Below, piece by piece: positions 12,896-21,300 of a stretch of 45,993 nucleotides of DNA (position 1 is its first letter; each line of letters begins with the position of its first letter). The notes below the pieces were generated by a model. The model worked only from the letters and a program-made list of their open reading frames with translations. It was not told the origin of the DNA and made no database searches. Made by a program: the position numbers and the translations under genes. The DNA comes from Gemmatimonas sp. (GTDB taxonomy: Bacteria > Krumholzibacteriota > Krumholzibacteriia > LZORAL124-64-63): assembly GCA_013824755.1 (NCBI GenBank), contig PNOJ01000011.1, positions 1-45,993 of the forward strand, given 5' to 3'.

Positions 12896-13915
12896 GTGCA
12901 CTTCATCGACGTCGCGGAGATCACCGTCAACTCGGGCAAGGGGGGGGACGGCGCCGTGGCCTTCCGCCGCGAGGCGGGCGTGCCCCGCGGCGGTCCCAAC
13001 GGCGGCAACGGGGGGCGCGGCGGTTCGATCTGGCTGGTCGCCTCGTCGCTCAGCTCCACCCTGCAGGACTTCCGCTACCGGCGCAGCTACCAGGCCTCGC
13101 CCGGCCAGATGGGCGGGGGCTGGAACAAGACCGGCAGCGACGGCGAGAGCCAGGAAGTCCCCGTGCCTTGCGGGACGCTCGTCTACGATGCGGACACCAA
13201 CGACGTGATCTGCGACCTGACGACGCCGGGCCAGCGCTTCTGCGTGGCCGCCGGCGGCAAGGGCGGCCGCGGCAACTACGAGTTCCGCTCGCCCCACCGC
13301 CAGACGCCGTTCGTGTCGTCGCCCGGCCGTCCGGGAGAGACCCGCCGCCTGCGCCTGGAGCTGAAGCTGCTGGCCGACATCGGTCTGATCGGCCTGCCCA
13401 ATGCGGGCAAGTCCACGCTGTTGAGCCGGCTCACGGCGGCCCGCCCCAAGATCGCCGACTACCCGTTCACGACCCTGGTGCCCAACCTCGGCATCATCGA
13501 CCTGGGCGATTTCGTGAGCTGCACGCTGGCCGACATCCCCGGCCTGATCGAGGGCGCCAGCGAAGGCAAGGGTCTCGGCCACGAGTTCCTGCGCCACGTC
13601 GAGCGCACGCGGGCGCTGGTCTACCTGATCGACGTCAGCGACCCGGCGCCGGTGGCGACCCTGGCGGTGCTGCGCCAGGAGCTGCTCGCCTACGGCCAGC
13701 GGCTGAGCGAGCTGCCGTGCACCGTGGTGCTGAACAAGCTGGACCTCATCGATCCCGAGGCCATCGAGGAGCTGCGCGACGAGGTCGCCGGCTGGACCGC
13801 CGACAACGGCGCCGGCGGCCCGCACTGCATCTCGGCGGTGACCGGCCAAGGCATCGAAACCCTGCGGCACGTGCTGCGGGACCTCTACCGGGCGGCGCTG
13901 GCCGCCACCGACTGA
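12896..13915 (+). CDS. obgE: Obg family GTPase
   Basis: Protein of 339 residues. The N-terminal Obg fold has its glycine-rich repeats (NSGKGGDGAVAFRREAG, GGPNGGNGGRGG, GGKGGRGN). The central G domain carries GLPNAGKS (G1), FTTL (G2), DIPGLIEGA (G3), NKLD (G4) and the SAV motif (G5). ObgE is an essential GTPase associated with the 50S ribosomal subunit, ribosome maturation and stringent control. The start is GTG 12896 with GGAGG just upstream inside the end of the preceding gene. The variable C-terminal OCT domain is absent, as in many Obg proteins. rpmA and rplU, the usual neighbours, are not here. Confidence 0.95.
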   Translation: MHFIDVAEITVNSGKGGDGAVAFRREAGVPRGGPNGGNGGRGGSIWLVASSLSSTLQDFRYRRSYQASPGQMGGGWNKTGSDGESQEVPVPCGTLVYDADTNDVICDLTTPGQRFCVAAGGKGGRGNYEFRSPHRQTPFVSSPGRPGETRRLRLELKLLADIGLIGLPNAGKSTLLSRLTAARPKIADYPFTTLVPNLGIIDLGDFVSCTLADIPGLIEGASEGKGLGHEFLRHVERTRALVYLIDVSDPAPVATLAVLRQELLAYGQRLSELPCTVVLNKLDLIDPEAIEELRDEVAGWTADNGAGGPHCISAVTGQGIETLRHVLRDLYRAALAATD

Positions 13916-13958
13916 CGACACGCCGCCTCCCGCCGCTCCCTCCCGGGAAGGACGTTCC

Positions 13959-14891
13959 ATGCAGGTGGAACGCGGTTCTCCGTGCGCCGATCCCGGCGCC
14001 GTCTGGACGCTGACGCCCCGCGACCCCCGTTGGCCCGAACCCTGGCTCACCATCGACACGCCGCCGGTGCGCGTGCGCGGCGGCGGCGACCCGGCGGCGC
14101 TGTCGGCCCCGTCGATCGCCGTGGTCGGGACGCGCCGCCCCTCGCCCCGCGGTCGGGCGGTGGCGCACCGGCTGGCGCGGGACCTGGCCGCCGCCGGCTG
14201 GACCGTGGTGAGCGGGATGGCGCTGGGCATCGACGCCGCGGCGCACGAGGGCGCGCTCGCCGGCGGCGGGTCCACCGTGGCGGTCATGGCCACGGGCGTA
14301 GACCGCACCTACCCGTCGCGCCACGTCGACCTGCGGCGGCGGATCGAGGCGGCCGGTTGCACCGTCACCGAGGCCGAGGACGGCGTCGCGCCGTTGCCCT
14401 TCGTCTTCCCCCGGCGCAACCGCCTGATCTCGGGACTGGCGCGGGGCGTCGTGGTGGTCGAGGCGCCCCTGCGCAGCGGCGCCCTGCAGACCGCCTTCCT
14501 CGGCCTGAACCAGGGCCGCGAGGTGTTCGCCGTCCCCGGCCCGGTGGACGACGACGGCTGCCGGGGCTGCCACCACCTGCTGCGGCAAGGGGCCCACCTC
14601 GCCGAGAGCGCGCGCGACGTGTTCGACGTGCTGGGCCGGCCGCGGACGTCGCCAGGCGATGCGGGAGGCGAGGCGGGACCGGGGAACGGCGCGCCGCTGC
14701 CGCTCGCCGGCTCGGCAGGCCGCTGGATCTGGGACCGGCTCGACCTGACGGGGCTGCGCCTGTCGGAGCTGCGCCGCAGCTGGGCGGGGAGCGAGGCGGT
14801 TTGGCTGGAAGGCCTGTTGGCGCTGGAGATGGCCGGGCTGATCGTGAGGTTGCCCGCGGGACGGGTGGCGCGTAGGATCTGGATCCCTTGA
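13959..14891 (+). CDS. dprA: DNA-processing protein A (DprA/Smf)
   Basis: Protein of 310 residues. The Rossmann-type DprA core shows VVGTRRPSPRG, WTVVSGMALGIDAAAHEGAL, FPRRNRLISGLA and GREVFAVPGPVDD in order. A C-terminal winged-helix region covers about residues 245-310. The N-terminal SAM-like domain of longer homologues is missing. DprA protects incoming single-stranded DNA and loads RecA during transformation; it is also common in bacteria with no proven competence. GGGAAGGACG precedes the ATG at 13959. In place of the frequent S/N near the end of the core there is GCRGCHHLL, with two closely spaced cysteines that are unusual but of unknown meaning. Confidence 0.92.
   Translation: MQVERGSPCADPGAVWTLTPRDPRWPEPWLTIDTPPVRVRGGGDPAALSAPSIAVVGTRRPSPRGRAVAHRLARDLAAAGWTVVSGMALGIDAAAHEGALAGGGSTVAVMATGVDRTYPSRHVDLRRRIEAAGCTVTEAEDGVAPLPFVFPRRNRLISGLARGVVVVEAPLRSGALQTAFLGLNQGREVFAVPGPVDDDGCRGCHHLLRQGAHLAESARDVFDVLGRPRTSPGDAGGEAGPGNGAPLPLAGSAGRWIWDRLDLTGLRLSELRRSWAGSEAVWLEGLLALEMAGLIVRLPAGRVARRIWIP
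14850..14878 (+). promoter_or_regulatory. candidate sigma-70-type promoter for the acyltransferase/ABC operon
   Basis: TTGCCC at 14850-14855, exactly 17 bases, then TAGGAT at 14873-14878. It lies inside the last codons of dprA. A transcript from about 14885 would give a 44-base leader to the GTG at 14929. Four of six bases match in each box. Confidence 0.45.
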
Positions 14892-14928
14892 GGGCGGGCG
14901 CGGTGCCCGTCCTGCGTCGGGAGGCGCC

Positions 14929-15840
14929 GTGGACCGATCCTTGAAAAACGTGCGCTGGCGACTGGAATACGCCGCGCTGGTCGCCGTGCGGACCGCCGTG
15001 CGGCACCTGCCGGCCGGTGGGCGGCGTTCCGCGGGTCGTCGCCTGGGCGAGGCGGCGTACCGCTTCTGGGGCTACCGGCGGGGGGTGGCCCTGGCGCAGC
15101 TGCAGCAGGCCTTCCCCGACTGGGACGAGGCGGCGCGCCGCGACGTGGCGGTGCGCGCCTACCGGCAGATCGCGACCTCCCTGTTCGAGTTCATGGCGAT
15201 GGACGACTTCACGCCCGAGCGGATCCGCGAGCTGGTCGATCTCGACGACCCCGGCATCCTGGAGCCGCTGCGCGCTTCCGGCCGCGGCTTCATCTTCACC
15301 ACGGGCCACTTCGGCAACTTCGAACTGCTCGGCGCGGCGCTGACGGCCCACGGCTATCCGCTGCAGGTGGTGGTCCGCCAGCAGAGCAACCCGCACGTGG
15401 ACCGCCTCCAGAATGCGATCCGCGCCCGCTCGGGCGTCCAGGCCATCCGCGCCGACGGCTCGGTGCGGCAACTGGTGAAGCTGCTGCGGGGCGGCGGCAC
15501 GGCAGCCATGCTGCCGGACGTCAACGCCGGCCGCGACGGCATCTTCGTGGAATTCCTCGGCGCGCCCGCATCCACACCCCCCGGTCTGGCGTACTTCGCC
15601 TGGAAACTGGGCTGCCCCATCGTGCCGGTCTTCCTGGTGCGGCAGCCGGACGGGCGCCACGTGGCGCACGTCACGCCCGTGATCGAGCCCGACCCGGCGC
15701 AGGACGAGGCGTCGGCCGTGCTCGCCCTGACGCAGGCGCACACCGACCGCCTGGCGGAGTTCGTGCGCCGTCATCCCGACCACTGGTTCTGGGTGCACCG
15801 TCGCTGGAAGACACAGCCGCCCCGAAAGGACGACTCATGA
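14929..15840 (+). CDS. LpxL/HtrB-family lysophospholipid (lipid A) acyltransferase
   Basis: Protein of 303 residues of the LpxL/LpxM/HtrB family, which adds secondary acyl chains to lipid A at the inner membrane. The catalytic H-x4-E motif is in TTGHFGNFELLG. The family blocks AMLPDVNAG (usually D-Q or D-x-N), GAPASTPPGLAYFAWK (usually F-G-x-x-A-x-T) and DHWFWVHRRWKT (end signature) are present. The N-terminal region has a short hydrophobic stretch around residues 10-25. The start is GTG 14929 with GGGAGG upstream. Its stop overlaps the ABC ATPase ATG, so it is coupled to the exporter. It could also act on other envelope lipids. Confidence 0.9.
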   Translation: MDRSLKNVRWRLEYAALVAVRTAVRHLPAGGRRSAGRRLGEAAYRFWGYRRGVALAQLQQAFPDWDEAARRDVAVRAYRQIATSLFEFMAMDDFTPERIRELVDLDDPGILEPLRASGRGFIFTTGHFGNFELLGAALTAHGYPLQVVVRQQSNPHVDRLQNAIRARSGVQAIRADGSVRQLVKLLRGGGTAAMLPDVNAGRDGIFVEFLGAPASTPPGLAYFAWKLGCPIVPVFLVRQPDGRHVAHVTPVIEPDPAQDEASAVLALTQAHTDRLAEFVRRHPDHWFWVHRRWKTQPPRKDDS

Positions 15841-16769
15841 TCCGAGTCAGCAACCTGGTGAAGTCGTTCGGCGATCTGCGCGCCGTCGACGACCTGAGCT
15901 TCGCGGTCGGACCCGGCGAGATCTTCGGGCTGCTCGGGCCCAACGGCGCCGGCAAGACCACGACGATCTCGGTGCTCTCGACGCTGCTGCCGGCCGACGC
16001 CGGTTCGGCCTCGGTCTGCGGCCACGACGTCGCGGCCGAGCCCGGCGCCGTCCGCCGCCGCATCGGCGTGGTGCCGCAGGAGCTGGCTCTCTACGAGGAG
16101 CTGACCGCCGAGCAGAACCTCGCCACCTTCGGCCAACTGTACGGCCTGTCCGGCCCCCGTCTCAAATCCCGCATCGGGGAGCTGCTCGAACTGGCCGAAC
16201 TCGCCGAGCACGCCCGCCGACCGGTCAAGGGCTTCAGCGGCGGCATGAAACGGCGGCTGAACATCATGCTCGGCCTGGTCCACGCCCCGGAGATCCTGTT
16301 CCTGGACGAGCCCACCGTGGGGATCGACGCGCAGGCGCGCTCGCGCATCCTGGACCTGATCCGCAGCATGAACGCCCGCGGCCTGACCGTGCTGTACACG
16401 ACGCACTACCTCGAAGAGGCCGAACACCTCTGCGACCGCATCGGTGTGATCGACCACGGGCGCCTCGCGGCGCTGGGCGACAAGGAGGAGCTCATCCGGC
16501 AGATCGGCGAGCACGACGTCGTGCGGGTGCAGGTGCCGGCCGCGGCGCTGGCGCCGGCCGCGGCGGCGGCCGCCGCCTGGCCGGACGTGACCTTCGCGGA
16601 CCTGCGCCGGGGCAAGCTCGAGATCCACTGCCGCGACGGCGCCGCGCTGCTGCCGCGCCTGCAGGCCGAACTGTCGGCCGGCGGCCTGGGCCTCGACCAG
16701 CTCGAGGTGATCCGTCCCAACCTGGAATCGCTCTACCTGAAGATCACCGGTCGCGCCCTGCGCGAATAG
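15837..16769 (+). CDS. ABC-2 type exporter, ATP-binding protein
   Basis: Protein of 310 residues: Walker A GPNGAGKTT (about residues 35-43), Q loop VVPQE, signature FSGGMKRR, Walker B EILFLDEP, D loop VGID and H loop TTHYLEE, followed by a C-terminal extension of about 90 residues typical of the CcmA/NatA/DrrA class of exporter ATPases. A linker has a run of alanines near residue 240. The ATG at 15837 overlaps the acyltransferase stop, and two membrane subunits follow, giving a complete exporter. The substrate is unknown; drug, lipid or polysaccharide are all possible, and the acyltransferase link favours an envelope lipid by inference. Confidence 0.93.
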   Translation: MIRVSNLVKSFGDLRAVDDLSFAVGPGEIFGLLGPNGAGKTTTISVLSTLLPADAGSASVCGHDVAAEPGAVRRRIGVVPQELALYEELTAEQNLATFGQLYGLSGPRLKSRIGELLELAELAEHARRPVKGFSGGMKRRLNIMLGLVHAPEILFLDEPTVGIDAQARSRILDLIRSMNARGLTVLYTTHYLEEAEHLCDRIGVIDHGRLAALGDKEELIRQIGEHDVVRVQVPAAALAPAAAAAAAWPDVTFADLRRGKLEIHCRDGAALLPRLQAELSAGGLGLDQLEVIRPNLESLYLKITGRALRE

Positions 16770-16778
16770 GAGCCTGCC

Positions 16779-18098
16779 ATGCTGCGTGTGCTGGTGATCA
16801 AGGACATCCGCCGCTGGTGGTCGGACCGCCAGGCCGTGATCGTGACGCTGCTGCTGCCGCTGATGCTGACGGCGGTGCTCGGCATCTCGTTCGGCGGTTT
16901 CGGCGGCGGCGCCCCCGAGATCGAGGCCATCCCGCTGGCGCTGGTCGGCGATCCGCCGGCGCTGCTCAGGGAACAGCTGGAGCGGGCGTTGCGGGAGAGC
17001 GGGCTCTTCGCGCCGGTCTGGTGCGATTCGGCCGAGGCCGATCGCCTGGTCCGCAAGGGGGAGGTCCGCGCCGCGGTGCTGCTGCCCGGCGATCTCCAGC
17101 AACTGCTGTCGCCCGAGCGGGTCGCGATCGGCGTCTGGAAGGATCCGGGCAGCGTGCTGCAGGCCGACATCGTCGAGCAGATCCTGCGCCGGGGGCTGAA
17201 GCGGGTGCAGGGGGGGGAGGCCGTGTACCTCGCGGCCTGGCCCGCCGACGGGTTCCCGGCCACGGGCGAGCCCGACCCGTTCGGCGATCTGCTGGCGGGC
17301 GACTCCCTGGCCGCGGTCTGGCGGCGCATCCGCGACGGCTCGGCGGAGGCCGAGGCCGCGCGCCAGAAGTTCGAAGCCATCCTCGACCACCAGGCGGCGC
17401 TGATCGACGCCTTCGACCCGCCGGCCGTGGCGCTGACCGTGGTCGACCGCACCGGCCAGGAAGCGAAGGGCGTCGGCCCTTCGACCAACATGTTCGACTA
17501 CATCCTGCCGGGGATGGGGATCTTCTTCCTGATGTTCGCCGCCGCCGCCGCCGCCGGCGACCTGCACCGCGAGCGCGCGGGCGGCACGTTGCGGCGGCTG
17601 CTCGTCGCCCCGCTCGGGAGCTCCGACCTGCTGGTCGGCAAGTGGCTCTTCGCCATGCTCAACGGTCTGCTGCAGCTGGTCGTGCTGTTCGCGGCGGGCC
17701 GGCTGCTGTTCCGGATGAGCCTCGGCCCGGATCCCCTGGCCCTGCCCCTGGCCGCGGTCGCCACCAGCGCGATGCTGGCCTCGCTGTTCCTGCCCCTGGC
17801 GCTGCTGACCTCGAACGAGAAGCAGATGGGCAGCATCTCCACGGGCGTCACGCTGTTCATGGCGATGGTCGGCGGCAACTTCATCAACGTCGACCAGATG
17901 CCGGCGGTGCTGCAGGCGGCGGGCCGCTTCACGCCCAACTACTGGGCCAACCGCACGTTCAACGACATCGCCGTGCACGGCCGCGGCGTGGGCGACATCC
18001 TGCCGCGCGTCGCCGTCCTGTTCGGGATCGCGGCGGTGATGCTGGCGGTCGCCGTGGCGATCTACCGGCGCCGGGGCGGAAAGGCGGGCCTGCTGTGA
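16779..18098 (+). CDS. ABC-2 type transporter permease (first)
   Basis: Protein of 439 residues. One N-terminal transmembrane helix (VIVTLLLPLMLTAVLGISF, about residues 20-38) is followed by a large extracytoplasmic domain (about 45-240) and five or six C-terminal helices from about residue 243, starting FDYILPGMGIFFLMFAAAAAA. This is the layout of the YhgE/Pip/NatB class of ABC-2 permeases. The sequence LHRERAGGTLRRLLVAPL is the conserved cytoplasmic coupling segment. GGAGCC precedes ATG 16779, 9 bases after the ATPase stop. The stop overlaps the next permease's GTG. Confidence 0.9.
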   Translation: MLRVLVIKDIRRWWSDRQAVIVTLLLPLMLTAVLGISFGGFGGGAPEIEAIPLALVGDPPALLREQLERALRESGLFAPVWCDSAEADRLVRKGEVRAAVLLPGDLQQLLSPERVAIGVWKDPGSVLQADIVEQILRRGLKRVQGGEAVYLAAWPADGFPATGEPDPFGDLLAGDSLAAVWRRIRDGSAEAEAARQKFEAILDHQAALIDAFDPPAVALTVVDRTGQEAKGVGPSTNMFDYILPGMGIFFLMFAAAAAAGDLHRERAGGTLRRLLVAPLGSSDLLVGKWLFAMLNGLLQLVVLFAAGRLLFRMSLGPDPLALPLAAVATSAMLASLFLPLALLTSNEKQMGSISTGVTLFMAMVGGNFINVDQMPAVLQAAGRFTPNYWANRTFNDIAVHGRGVGDILPRVAVLFGIAAVMLAVAVAIYRRRGGKAGLL

Positions 18099-19288
18099 AC
18101 ACGGGAGTGATCCAGGCCCTGGTGACCCTGCACGTGCGGCAGGTCGTGGCCGACCGGTCGAACCTCTTCTGGCTCTTCGGCATGCCGCTGATGTTCACCG
18201 TGCTGATGGGGATGATCTTCGGCGACATGGGAGGCGGCGCGCCGGAGGCGCCCGAGGTGACGGTCTACGACGAGTCCCGGGGGCCGGCTTCGGGCGCCCT
18301 GATCGCGGCCCTCGGCGGCCATGAGAACTACCGCATCGTCGTGGCCGACAGCGCGGGCTCCTGGGACCTGGCCCGCTCCCTGGTCGACGCCGGGAGGCGG
18401 ACCGCGTCGCTGCACATCCCGGCCGCTTTCGACGCGAACCTGGCTCTGGGCCTGCCGGCCGCGCTCTCGCTGGCCTACGACCCCGACCGCGCCTCGGCCC
18501 AGACCGTGCGCACCGCCCTGGAGGAGGCCGTGCTGCGGCTGGAATTCCTGTCCGCCGGCCGCCGCGCCGAGGCCGGTTTCGACGAGGCGCGCTTCGACTC
18601 GATCTGGCGCGATCCCCGCATCACGCTGGAGGTCCGCACCCTCGGCCGGCTCGGCGGCGAACCGCAGCCGAGCGCCCTGACCGGGTTCACCAGCGGTTTC
18701 CAGCACACCGGCCCCAGCTACACGCTCATGTTCGTGTTGATGTTCATGCTGATGAGCGTGCGCGACGTCGTGACGCAGCGCCGCAACGGCACGCTGCGGC
18801 GCCTGCGCCTGGCGGCGGCGTCGCCGTGGCTGCTGGCGACGGGCCTGTTCCTGGGGCCGCTGGCCGTGGGGCTGGTCCAGGCGGCCGTCCTGCTGGGCCT
18901 GAACCTGCTGCTGCCGGGGATGGATTACGGAGGCAGCCCCGGTGCGCTGGTCCTGACGATGGTGCTGTTCACCGCCGTCAGCTCGGCGCTGGCGCTGTGC
19001 GTGGCGACGTTCTGCCGCACGCCGGGGCAGGCCGACGGCTTGGGCATGACCGCCTCGATGCTGCTGGCTTCCCTGGGCGGCCTCTGGTGGCCGCTGGAGG
19101 TCGTGCCCGGCTTCATGCAGAAGATCGCCATGGCCCTGCCCACGGGGCAGGCCGTGACGATCTTCCACAACATGATCGGGCGCGGCTGGGGTCTCGCCGG
19201 AAACGCCGCCCACCTGGCCGCCCTGGCGGGGATGCTCGCGGTGCTGCTCGTGCTGGCGGCGGCGCGGTTCCGGCGGCTGGTCGACTGA
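18095..19288 (+). CDS. ABC-2 type transporter permease (second)
   Basis: Protein of 397 residues with the same plan as its upstream neighbour: an N-terminal helix (LFWLFGMPLMFTVLMGMIF), an extracytoplasmic domain, then about five C-terminal helices beginning YTLMFVLMFMLMSV. The coupling motif is QRRNGTLRRLRLAAAS. Together with the preceding permease and ATPase it forms a heterodimeric exporter. The start is GTG 18095, overlapping the upstream stop. The gene ends only 3 bases before the stop of a convergent gene and no terminator lies between them. Confidence 0.9.
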   Translation: MNTGVIQALVTLHVRQVVADRSNLFWLFGMPLMFTVLMGMIFGDMGGGAPEAPEVTVYDESRGPASGALIAALGGHENYRIVVADSAGSWDLARSLVDAGRRTASLHIPAAFDANLALGLPAALSLAYDPDRASAQTVRTALEEAVLRLEFLSAGRRAEAGFDEARFDSIWRDPRITLEVRTLGRLGGEPQPSALTGFTSGFQHTGPSYTLMFVLMFMLMSVRDVVTQRRNGTLRRLRLAAASPWLLATGLFLGPLAVGLVQAAVLLGLNLLLPGMDYGGSPGALVLTMVLFTAVSSALALCVATFCRTPGQADGLGMTASMLLASLGGLWWPLEVVPGFMQKIAMALPTGQAVTIFHNMIGRGWGLAGNAAHLAALAGMLAVLLVLAAARFRRLVD

Positions 19289-19291
19289 ACC

Positions 19292-19609
19292 TCAGTTGCG
19301 GCTGTCGGTGGCGTGGAAGCCGAGGTCCTTGCCGGGCAGGCCGGGCAGCTTGATCTCGCCGTGGGTCTCCTCGTAGCGCCGGATGTTCGCTTCGAGCGTC
19401 TTGAGCAGGCCCTTGGCGTTCTGCGGGGTCATGATCATCCGGGCGTGGATCTTGGCCTTGGGCAGGCCGGGCATCATGCGGGCGAAGTCCACGACGAACT
19501 CGCTCGGGCTATGGGTGATCAGGGCCAGGTTGGTGTAGGTCCCGTGCGCGACGTCGGGATCGAGCTCCACGCTGAGCTGCTGCGCCGGCGCCGTCTGGTT
19601 CTTTTCCAA
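19292..19609 (-). CDS. DUF3467 family protein
   Basis: Protein of 105 residues starting with TTG at 19609; GGAGG lies 7 bases upstream on the minus strand and no ATG fits. It matches the DUF3467 pattern: GTYTNLALITHSPSEFVVDF in the first half, then ARMIMTPQNAKGLLKTL and a C-terminal helix ending YEETHGEIKLPG. The family is small, soluble and of unknown function; it occurs in Bacteroidetes/Chlorobi-like and other phyla. It faces the ABC permease with a 3-base gap and is divergent from hldA, with which it shares a 142-base control region. Confidence 0.82.
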   Translation of the reverse strand: MEKNQTAPAQQLSVELDPDVAHGTYTNLALITHSPSEFVVDFARMMPGLPKAKIHARMIMTPQNAKGLLKTLEANIRRYEETHGEIKLPGLPGKDLGFHATDSRN

Positions 19610-19647
19610 GGTGTCGCCTCCGGTTCGCTGTTCTCGTCGACCGTCGC

Positions 19648-19676
19648 ATGATAGCGCACGGCCGCACCGAGAGCCA
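19648..19676 (-). promoter_or_regulatory. candidate promoter for the DUF3467 gene
   Basis: On the minus strand, TATCAT (plus 19648-19653) is a good -10 box. The hexamer 17 bases upstream, TGGCTC, is a weak -35. It faces away from the hldA promoter, so the two are back to back within 60 bases. Confidence 0.4.
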
Positions 19677-19682
19677 GCCCCG

Positions 19683-19711
19683 TTGACGGCGCCGGGCCGC
19701 GGTGATAGCTT
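19683..19711 (+). promoter_or_regulatory. candidate sigma-70-type promoter for hldA-hldC
   Basis: TTGACG at 19683-19688, a 17-base spacer, then TAGCTT at 19706-19711 (a GATAGCTT run in GC-rich surroundings). Predicted transcription starts near 19718, 34 bases before the ATG at 19752. Confidence 0.55.
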
Positions 19712-19751
19712 CCTGGCGCGACCGGACGCCAACCCCCTCCCTGGAGCCGAC

Positions 19752-20723
19752 ATGCCCTCCCGCAGCCTCGACATCCTCGACCGGCTGGCCGGGCTGCGCC
19801 TGGCGGTCGTCGGCGACGCCATGCTCGACCGCTTCCTCTGGGGCGAGGTGGAGCGCATCAGCCCCGAGGCGCCCGTGCCGGTGGTCCGGCTGCGCCGCGA
19901 GACCGACAAGCTGGGCGGCGCGGCCAACGTGGCCGCCAACATCCGCGCCCTGGGCGCCGAGGTGGCCCTGGTCGCGGTCGCGGGCGACGGCGCGACGTCG
20001 CAGCGCCTGGCCGAACTGCTGGCCGACGCGGGCATCCCGGACGACGGCCTGCTGCGCCTCGCCGGCCGCCGCACCACGCTCAAGACCCGCATCATCGCCC
20101 ACAGCCAGCAGGTCGTGCGCGCCGACGTCGAGTCGGACGAGCCGCTGGGGGAGGCGACGCTGGCCGAACTGGCCGCACGGCTGCGCCGGATGGGACCGTT
20201 CGACGGGATCGTGCTGTCGGACTACGGCAAGGGCGTGCTCGCCGACGCCCTGCTGCGGGAGATCCTGGACGCCGGCGCGGCCGCCGGCGTGCCGGTGGTG
20301 GTCGACCCCAAGCGCGGCGACTACACCCAGTACCGCGGCTGCACCTCGCTCACGCCGAACCAGAAGGAAGCCGGCCAGGCCACGGGCATCGCGATCCACG
20401 ACCCGGCCGACCTGCGCTCCGCCGGCGCCGAACTGCTGGCCCGCACCGGCGCCGGCTGCGTCCTGATCACCCGGGGCGAGCACGGCATGGCGCTGTTCGA
20501 GCGCGGCGGCGCCGAGCACCACCTGCCGACCGAGGCCCGCGAGGTCTTCGACGTCACCGGGGCCGGCGACACGGTCATCGCCGTCTACGCCGCGGCGCTG
20601 GCGGCGGGCGCCGCCTACCTGGACGCCGCCAACCTCGCCAACCACGCCGCCGGCCTGGCCGTGCGCGAGCTGGGCACCGCGACGATCACCGCTGCCCAGA
20701 TCCGCGAAGCGGTGCGCAAGTGA
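19752..20723 (+). CDS. hldA: D-glycero-beta-D-manno-heptose-7-phosphate kinase
   Basis: PfkB/ribokinase-family kinase of 323 residues. It makes D-glycero-beta-D-manno-heptose 1,7-bisphosphate for ADP-heptose, the LPS inner-core precursor. Family marks are VVGDAMLDRFLWGEVERISPE near the N terminus, KLGGAANVAANI, VVDPKRGDYTQYRGC, TPNQKEA and the catalytic VTGAGDT. This is the kinase half of E. coli HldE as a separate protein. The ATG at 19752 has GGAG upstream and gives a family-like N terminus (LAGLRLAVVGD). The stop overlaps the GTG of the adenylyltransferase gene, so both activities are made from one message. Confidence 0.93.
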   Translation: MPSRSLDILDRLAGLRLAVVGDAMLDRFLWGEVERISPEAPVPVVRLRRETDKLGGAANVAANIRALGAEVALVAVAGDGATSQRLAELLADAGIPDDGLLRLAGRRTTLKTRIIAHSQQVVRADVESDEPLGEATLAELAARLRRMGPFDGIVLSDYGKGVLADALLREILDAGAAAGVPVVVDPKRGDYTQYRGCTSLTPNQKEAGQATGIAIHDPADLRSAGAELLARTGAGCVLITRGEHGMALFERGGAEHHLPTEAREVFDVTGAGDTVIAVYAAALAAGAAYLDAANLANHAAGLAVRELGTATITAAQIREAVRK

Positions 20724-21220
20724 CCCCCCCGGCGCACGTGACCGCCCCGGCGCCGGTGGTGCCCCGCGCGGACCTGGCCGCCTGGGCCGCCGAGCTGCGC
20801 CGCGCCGGCCGCCGCCTCGTCTTCACCAACGGCTGCTTCGACCTGCTGCACCGCGGCCACGTCGAGTACCTGGCCGAGGCGGCCGCCCTGGGGGACGTCC
20901 TGCTGGTGGCGGTCAACGACGACGCCTCGGTCAGCGCCCTGAAGGGCCCCGAACGCCCCCTGGTCCCCCTGCCCGACCGCCTGGCCGTCCTGGCCCACTT
21001 GCGCCCCGTCGGCGCGCTGACCATCTTTGGCGAGCCGACGCCCCTGGAGACGATCCAGCTGGCGCGGCCGGACGTCCTGGTCAAGGGCGCCGAGTACGCC
21101 GAGACGGACATCGTCGGCGCCGCTGAGGTGCGGAGCTGGGGGGGCGACGTCGTGCGCGTGTCCATGCGCGCGGGCCGTTCCACGACCGCCATCATCGCCG
21201 CCGTGAAGCGTCTCCCCTGA
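20720..21220 (+). CDS. hldC: D-glycero-beta-D-manno-heptose 1-phosphate adenylyltransferase
   Basis: Cytidylyltransferase-like protein of 166 residues. It transfers AMP to heptose 1-phosphate, forming ADP-D-glycero-heptose. The nucleotide-binding motif TNGCFDLLHRGHVEYL is near residue 38. AVNDDASVSALKGPERP, VKGAEYAE and the C-terminal GRSTTAII are hallmarks of RfaE domain II. The GTG at 20720 overlaps the hldA stop. The hldA-hldC split replaces the fused HldE of enterics. The first 20 residues (Pro/Ala-rich) are an extension; the conserved domain begins near RADLAAW. Confidence 0.93.
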   Translation: MTPPAHVTAPAPVVPRADLAAWAAELRRAGRRLVFTNGCFDLLHRGHVEYLAEAAALGDVLLVAVNDDASVSALKGPERPLVPLPDRLAVLAHLRPVGALTIFGEPTPLETIQLARPDVLVKGAEYAETDIVGAAEVRSWGGDVVRVSMRAGRSTTAIIAAVKRLP

Positions 21221-21300
21221 ACCGGCGACGGTCGCCGCCTTGCGCAGCGGCAGGGGGAGGATTCGTGTCACGCGCACACGTTTACATAAAAGAGGCTGAC

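Noticed and set aside
16550-16580. Alanine run in the ABC ATPase as a repeat of interest
   Set aside because: It is a short GC-driven codon run in a linker between the ATPase core and C-terminal extension.
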